Part shown: piece by piece, positions 51,243 to 60,200 of the stretch | Layout: the number at the start of each line of letters is the position of its first letter | How positions within the stretch are numbered: position 1 is the first letter of the stretch | NCBI RefSeq assembly: GCF_009834875.1 | Contig: NZ_WVHT01000015.1 | Location: 1-62,875 of the forward strand | Source: Hufsiella arboris | GTDB taxonomy: Bacteria > Bacteroidota > Bacteroidia > Sphingobacteriales > Sphingobacteriaceae | DNA length: 62,875 nt | Reading direction: 5' to 3' | Notes under the pieces: model-generated | Seen by the model: only the letters and a program-made list of their open reading frames with translations | What the model was told of the DNA's origin: nothing | Database searches by the model: none | Position numbers and translations under genes: made by a program

Positions 51243-54200
51243 ATGGTTAAAAAGCTACTTTTTTATTCGTTTTTTTTCTTAACATGCTTTTTTGCTAAAG
51301 CCCAGACAGCCCTGGATTTAAGCTTTTCCAAAACGGATATCAGTTGTAATGGAGCGGCTGATGGTACAGCAACAGCTAATCCTTCCGGTGGCGCGATACC
51401 TTACCAATACACTTGGTCGAACGGAGCAACTACGAAAACAATAAGTAATCTTGCCGCGGGAATATACTCCTGTAAAGTGACTGACCGCCTGGGGGCCTCG
51501 GTAAGCAAGAGCGTTGTTATTGTCCAGCCGGGGATATTGAATGCTTCCATTTCGCAAACAAATATTACCTGCAATGGTGCCGACGATGGAACCGCCGCAC
51601 TAACAGTAAGCGGCGGTTCCAGTCCATATACTTATGATTGGTCTAATGGGGATAAAACAAACTCCGTACAGAATTTAGCTCCCGGAACTTATACCTGTAC
51701 CATCACCGACGCAAACGGCTGTACAACATCGGCTGAGGTTAACATTGCTCAGCCATCGCCGTTATCTCAGACTGTAACTAAAACGGATGTTTTGTGTAAT
51801 GGTGCTTCGACCGGTGCGGCTACTGTTGTGGTCACCGGTGGTACGAAGCCCTATACATTCAATTGGAGTAATGGCGCAACTACCGACCGCATAACATCTG
51901 TTCCGGCGGGAGATTATACCTGTACCATTACCGATGCAAAGGGTTGCGTAACTACTGCATCCATATCTATTTTGCAACCGGAAGCTATTGCGATAGTTAC
52001 TTCGCAAACTAATGTACTTTGTAACGGCGACAACAGTGGTTCAGCTACCGTCACGGTAACTGGCGGAGTTAAACCCTACGGTTATCAGTGGAGCAACGGT
52101 GCAAGCACGCCTACTATAAATAACCTTGTTGCCGGTACTTACACATGCATAGTAAATAATGCCAATGGTTGCGAGCAAACTGCCACAGTAACTGTTACGG
52201 AGGTTTCAGCCTTTACTATATCCGATGTAAAATCCGATGTAAAATGTAACGGTGGCAACGACGGTTCAGCAACGTTGACGGTTAGCGGCAGTACGGCTCC
52301 TTATACCTATTCATGGTTCCCATCTGGTGGCTCTTCAGCTACTGCGAGTAATCTGAGTGCCGGAGTGTACACATGCACAGTTACCGATGCCAACGGCTGC
52401 GATACAGTTATAGCAGTGACAATCGGGCAACCGTCAAAACTTGCTTTCAGTAGTTCTACAACAGATATACTTTGTAATGGTGCCTCAACAGGCGCCGCGG
52501 CTTTGACGGTATCAGGCGGAACTGCTCCTTATTCATACAGCTGGAGCAATGGAGCAACTACATCTTCCATCAGTAATGTAAAAGCTGGAACATACACCTG
52601 TACGATCACCGATGCGAACGGGTGCAGTGTGGTAGCAACCATCAGCATTCAGGAACCACCCGCGATCCGGTTCACCACTACGCAGACCAATATCATCTGC
52701 AACGGCGACGCTACCGGAGCGGCCGGAGTCATCGCGACAGGCGGCGCAAAACCCTACTCATACCTGTGGAATAACGGTGCAACCACTGCTTCAATTAGTA
52801 ATGTCAGAGCGGGAACCTATACCTGTACGATTACAGACGCAAACAACTGCCAGGCAACCGCCACCGTTACCATTACACAACCCGGCCCGATAACGTTTAC
52901 AACTAATCAAATGAATGTGAGTTGTAATGGCGCCAATAGCGGGCAGGCGTCAGTAAATGTAAGCGGAGGCGGAACCGGACCTTACACTTACAGCTGGTCC
53001 CCTTCGGGTGGAACGGCGGCTGTTGCAACAGGGCTTGCGGCCGGAACCTACGTATGCACAATTACTGATGTAAATGGTTGTGATACCACAGCAACCGTTA
53101 CGATAACCCAACCCACTGCACTCACTTCTACAGTTTCACAAACCAATATTCTCTGCAACGGCAAGGCCACAGGTTCGGCAAAAGTAACTGCAGCAGGCGG
53201 AGTAGGCCCTTATAAATATAACTGGTTGCCATACGGCGGAACGGCCGCTACTGCTTCGGGTTTAAGGGCGGGTACTTTCATTTGTACGATTACCGATGCT
53301 AACGGCTGCACGACAACATCCACTGTTACCATTACACAACTGGCAGCTTTTTCATTTACAGTTACACACACCGATGCGAAATGCAACGGCCAGGCAACAG
53401 GTTCTGCCACTGTGACTGTTACCGCCGGAGGAACAGCGCCTTATCGTTATAGCTGGTCGCCGAGAGGCGGAGCGGCTGCCACCGCCAATGGTCTTTCAGC
53501 CGGTCGGTATAGCTGTCTTATTACTGACGCGAATGGCTGTGATACAACAGCGAATGTTATAATTTCAGAACCAGCAAAACTTTCCGCTACCGCGACAAAG
53601 ACAGTTATCACCTGCAAAGGGGCCAAGGATGGTACCGCTACGGCAGTTGTAAGCGGTGGTACAGCTCCCTACACCTATAAATGGTCGCCGGGAGGACAAA
53701 CTACTGCCAAGATAATTAACCTCGGTCCGGGCACATATACCTGCACTGCCACAGATGCCAACGGATGTACAATCATTGGTACGGTATCACTGGTAGAACC
53801 GCCTGTATTTTCAGCAACCACCACACGTAAAAATATCAGTTGCAATGGCGGAGCCGATGGTAGTGCCACAGCTGTCCCTTCAGGCGGAGTCAGTCCTTAC
53901 ACTTATAGCTGGTCCAATGGTGCCACTACCGCTACTATTAACAACCTTGCTGCCGGAACTTATACCGGCACTGTCAAAGATGCCAACGGATGTATAACAA
54001 ATATATCCGCTACAATTACAGATCCGGCGCCAATTTCTGCACAAACTTCAGCTACCAATATTACCTGTAACGGTTTGAATAACGGAACGGCTACTGTCAA
54101 TCCTTCCGGCGGAACGCCGCCATATACTTATCAGTGGTCGAACGGTGGCACAACAAAAACAATAAGTAACCTTGCACCAGGCAGTTATACCGTTACAGTG

Positions 54201-57200
54201 AAAGACGTAAATGGGTGTACTTTTAACGTTGCCAGCCCGGCAGTAGTCAGCCAGCCACCGGCTCTTTCTGTAACAACAACTCAAATTAACGTGATCTGCA
54301 GCGGCAGCGCTACAGGGATTGCAAAGGTCGCCGTAACCGGGGGTACACCACCTTACAATTATCAATGGTCGCCTGCGGGTGGCACCGGCGCGACAGCCAC
54401 CGGTCTTGTCGCAGGTACTTACACTTGCGCAATTACCGATGCAAAAGGGTGTAAGACATCCGCCACCGTAACAATTACCGACAAATCCCCACTTATAGTT
54501 ACGCCAACGACAACCAATGTCAGTTGTAAAGGTGCGGCCGATGGTTCCATCTCGCTCGCGGTTTCAGGTGGTACGGCGCCATATACTTATCAATGGGTAC
54601 CGGGAGGAGCAACCACCGCGTCAATCAACAACCTGGAACCGGGTTCTTATACATGTACAGTTACAGATGCCAATGGGTGTATTAAGATACAGACCATCGA
54701 TATAACAGAACCTGAAAAGCTGAAGGCCACTATAACTAAGACATCTGACGTGACTTGCAATGGCGCTTCGGACGGATGTGCCACAGTGGAAGTTACAGGC
54801 GGCACTTTGCCTTATACATACAGTTGGTCACCTTCGGGTGGAACTAATGCAACCGTATGCGGTTTGGGTCCGGGATCCTATACCTGCACCGTAACCGATG
54901 CAAATGGTTGTAAAGTAACTACCGCACCCGCGACAATCAACGACCAGCAACCTATCAATGGCAATATTTCTCATACCAACGTTACTGAGGCCGGTGCAAA
55001 TAATGGCTCAGCAAGTGTCAGCCCGTCTGGCGGAACTCCGCCTTATACTTATAGCTGGTCGCCAGGAGGACAAACCACCTCATCGATTAACAATCTGCCG
55101 CCCGGCACTTATACATGTACCATTACGGATGCTAACGGCTGTAAAGAGACCGAAAGCGTTGTGGTACAACAACCCACAGATCCAACACTCACGATATCAA
55201 AAACAAATGTAAGCTGTAACGGTGCAAACGATGGTTCAGCAACTGTATTGGTCGCCGGAGGCACTGCTCCGTATACTTATAGTTGGTCGCCCGGTGGACA
55301 AACCACTCAAACTATCAACAACCTGGCGCCTGGTACCTACACCTGCGTTGTGACTGATTCAAAGGGTTTGAAAGACGCCATCAGCGTCACGGTTTATCAG
55401 CCCGCTCCAATAACAGCGCAAGTAGCGACCAACGCCGTCGAATGTAATGGAAACTCAACAGGTTCAGCGACCTTGTATCCATCAGGAGGTAGCCGGCCAT
55501 ATAAATATTTATGGTCAAACGGAGCCACAACAGCTACTGCCAGCAACCTTGCTGCCGGAACATATAATTGCGTGATCACCGATGTAAATGGTTGTACGCA
55601 GACTATTTCCAATATAGTTATTACTCAGCCGCCGCCGCTTAGTGTCAATGTCGCCCAGATTAATATCAGCTGTTCAGGTATTAAAAACGGCGAAGCATCA
55701 GTTACGGTAAGTGGGGGTACAGCGCCTTATTCTTACAAGTGGTCGCCAAGTGGCGGTAATGGACGAATAGCAACCGGGTTAGCGGCCGGTACTTACACCT
55801 GCCTGATCACCGATGATAACGGATGTAATTCAACAGTTTCCGTTACAATTACATCTCCTGACCCGCTTGTCGCTTCAGCCACTAAAGCAAACATTTCCTG
55901 TAATGGTGCAAATGACGGAACAGTTACTGCTGTGATCAGCGGCGGAACGCCGCCTTATAGTTATAAATGGGAACCTAACGGCGAAACGACTGCTACTATT
56001 AGTAATCTGTCTCCAGGAACCTATACTTGTATTGTTATCGATGCCAACGGATGCAAAGTGGTCGGGACAGCTGATATAACGCAACCCGAGATTCTGAACG
56101 CGGTTGCAGCAGTCACAAATATCACTTGTAAAGGCGACGCGGACGGAAAAGCCACAGCCAATGTGACCGGTGGTACCGCGCCGTACAGTTACAGTTGGTC
56201 AACCGGTAGCACAGCCCAAGCAATCAGCAACCTGACGCCTGGTAGTTATACCTGTAACATAACCGATGCAAATGGTTGTAAAACAACAATGACGGCTGAT
56301 GTAACAGAACCAGATTTTGTTTCGGGAGCAATCTCAAAAACAGATGTAAGCTGCAACGGCGGAACTGATGGAAGTATCACTATATCGGGAACCGGCGGAA
56401 CAGCACCTTATACGTATAGCTGGGACAACGGCGCGACTACCGCAGCCATCAATAATCTTGTAGCAGGGAACTACGTTTGTACAATTACAGATTCTCATCA
56501 ATGCACCGGGACTGTTACAGTAACTATTACTGAGCCTGCAGTTTTATCTGCGACAACAGAGCAAATCAATGTAATCTGCAACGGGGATGCCGACGGCATT
56601 GCCAATGTCACAGTTACAGGAGGTACGGCGCCATATACTTACAACTGGACACCCAAAGGGGGAACTGGTCCGACGGCAACCGGGCTCACTGCCGGAACTT
56701 ACACTTGTGCGATTTTAGATGCGAAGGGTTGTACAACGACAGCTACCGTAACCATCACTCAGCCAGATCCGCTATTAGTTGATGTCGACCAGGTGAATGT
56801 AAGTTGTAAGGGCGCAGGCGACGCACGGGTTACCTTGACACCTTCGGGCGGTACAGCGCCTTATACGTATAGCTGGTCGAACGGGGCAGCAACAGCAGAA
56901 CTAACTAATCTGGCCCCGGGTACCCAGACTTACACCGTGACCGATGCAAATGGTTGTGAGAATGTTGGAACAATCGAGATTACTGAACCTAAAACGCTTG
57001 CTGCCAGCTCAACGCATACCAACGTTTTATGTAAATCGGGCAGTGATGGGTCTGTCACTGCTACCGCGATTGAGGGTACCGCGCCATACAGATATTCCTG
57101 GGCTCCCGGAGGAGCAACTACTGCTACGGTTACCGGATTAAAAGCTGGAACTTACACTTGTACAATTACCGATGCAAATGGCTGTACAGTAACAACCAGT

Positions 57201-60200
57201 CAGACGATTACGGAACCAACAATATTGGCGGTAAGTGTCGCCCAGACTAATATCAGCTGTAATGGGGCTGCTGATGGAAATGCCACGGTAACCGCTTCCG
57301 GAGCTACGCCGGGCTATACCTATAATTGGTCGAACGGAGCAACGACTAATGCAGTTACAGGGTTGGCACCGGGCAGCTATACATGTACCATCGCCGACCA
57401 GAACGGTTGCGACACAACTATCTCTATGGTAATTACACAACCCGATGTCCTTGCCTATACAACTGGTCAAACCGATGTTCTCTGTAATGGCAACAGCACC
57501 GGATCGGCAACAGTAACCGTGAGCGGCGGAACCACACCTTATACCTATAACTGGAATAACGGCGCAACTACCGCAACCGCAAACAATCTTGCCGCAGGAA
57601 CTTACACTTGCGTGATTACTGATGCCCACGGATGTACAACTACAGCAACCGTAACTATATCTGAGCCGGCTGTTCTGGCTTTCACAACAGCACATACCGA
57701 TGCTGATTGCAATGGAAATAATACGGGTAAAGCGTCGGTTACAGCTTCGGGAGGAACTTCTCCTTACACTTATTCCTGGAACACAGGTGCAACAACCAGT
57801 AGCATAACAAGCCTTGTAGCCGGCACCTATACGTGTACCATCACCGATGCCGCAGGTTGCCAGGTAACAGCGACTGTAGTGATTAACGAACCTACTGCAC
57901 TCGCACTAAGCCCTTCGCAAACCAATGTTGACTGTAATGGTAACAACAACGGCTCTGCTACTATAAGTGTAACAGGCGGAACACCTCCTTACAGCTACAG
58001 CTGGAATACAGGTGAAACGATACCGGTAATTAATAATCTTGCGCCCGGCACTTATACGTGTACGGTCACCGATGATAACGGGTGTACAGCAACTTCTTCG
58101 GTTACCATCACGCAGCCTCCTGTGCTGGCAGCCAGCGTTACAGCAAAAACGAATGTAAATTGTCATGGTGGCAACACCGGTTCGGCTACCGTTTCAGTAA
58201 CGGGTGGTACTGCACAGTACACCTATCTCTGGTTGCCAGGCAGTATAACAACTGCGACGGCGTCAAACCTGGCTGCAGGAATTTATGTTTGTCGGGTAAC
58301 CGATGCAAACGGATGTATCGCAGAGATCGCTACAATTATTACTCAACCTTCGGCATTAACAGCGTCAACCACCAGTACAAATGCAAATTGTAACGGCACA
58401 GCAACAGGTGGTGCCGGCGTTCACGTTAGCGGAGGCGTAACCCCGTATACTTATTCCTGGTCGAATGGAGCTACTACCGATAGTATCGCTAATCTCAATG
58501 CCGGGACTTACACCTGCACAATTACCGATGCAAATAATTGTACGACAACGGCGACAGTAACCATCACGCAGCCTACAACGCTTGCCGTGACAACCTCGCA
58601 GAGAAATGTTGATTGCAATGGAAACAGCACCGGTGGAGCTCGTGTAACCGTCAGCGGCGGAACCAATCCTTATACATATAGCTGGTCGAACGGTTCTGCT
58701 TTGGATAGCGCCGTAAATCTCGCTGCGGGAACGTATACCTGCAATATAACCGACGCCAACGGCTGCATTGCCACCACTACGGTAACGATCACTGAGCCGG
58801 CGGTACTTAGCGCAAGTATAACAGCTCAAGCCAATGTAAATTGTAACGGCGCACAAACCGGCTCGGCGACGGTTTCTCCGGTAGGAGGAACATCTCCTTA
58901 TACCTATCAATGGTCTGTTGGAGGCATCACTGCCGCAACGGCAACCGGTTTGGGCGCAGGTACTTATACCTGTACCGTAACTGATTTGAATGGTTGTACT
59001 ACCACGGCAACTGTTGTAATTACACAGCCGGATATTTTAGTCGCCACAATAGGTTTGCAAACAAATGTAAGTTGTAACGGTGTCAATGATGGCTCTGTAA
59101 CTGTCCAGGCTTCCGGCGGTACCGCACCTTATACTTACCTGTGGTCAAACGGAGCAACTACTGCGCAGGCCAATAACATCGCCGCCGGAAATTACACCTG
59201 TACCATCACGGATGCAAGCGGCTGTACAACCACCATTAATGCCACAATTACTGAGCCTGCTGTGCTCGCGTTTACATCTGCCCAAGTGAATGTGAGTTGC
59301 AACGGCAGCAGTACCGGTTCCGCAAAAGTAACTGTCAGCGGCGGTTCCAGTCCCTATACGTATCTGTGGTCAAACGGAAGTACCACCGACAGCATCGTCA
59401 ATGTAACCGCCGGAACTTATACCTGCGTCATAACGGATGCTCACGGATGTATTGCTACGGCTTCAATAACTATAACCGAACCGACGGTTCTGAGTTTTAC
59501 AACCAATCAAACAAATGTGACCTGTAACGGCGCGTCCACGGGCGCTGCCTCAGTGACAGTAAGCGGTGGAACCAGTCCGTATTCTTACCTCTGGTCGAAC
59601 GGTGCAACTACCGCTGCGATTGATGACGTAAAGGCTGGTGCATACACCTGCACAATTACAGATGCCAATGGTTGCACAACGACAGCATCGATCACTATTA
59701 CGGAAGCAGCAGCGCTTGCAGCAGTAACTAAACAAACAAATGTGGATTGCCATGGCAATAGCACAGGAGGTGCTTCCGTAACCGTCAGCGGGGGCACTGC
59801 ACCATACACTTACAGCTGGTCGAGCGGAGCTACAGCCGACACTATTTCAAACCTGCCTGCCGGAAGTTATTCGGTTACGATTACAGATGCTAATGGTTGT
59901 AAAACCTCTGCAACAGTAACCATTACCGAGCCGGCGGTACTTAGCGCCAGCGTTACTTCTCAAGCCAATTCCGGCTGTGATGACAATTCTGGTTCTGCCA
60001 CTGTAACAGTAGTCGGAGGTACTTCTCCGTATAAATACCTGTGGTCCGTTGGCGGAGTCACCGATTCTACGATAACAGGATTAAGTGCGGGTAGTTACAC
60101 CTGCACCGTCACCGATGCACAGGGTTGTACCACTACCGCGACAGCAGTGATCACCAAACCTGAAGCACTGACTGCGTTAATCAGTTTGCAAACAAATGTT

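Noticed and set aside
57138-57695. Long antisense frames in the adhesin gene (also 58365-58910), Cys- and Arg-rich
   Set aside because: They mirror the repeats of the sense frame and have no independent signals.
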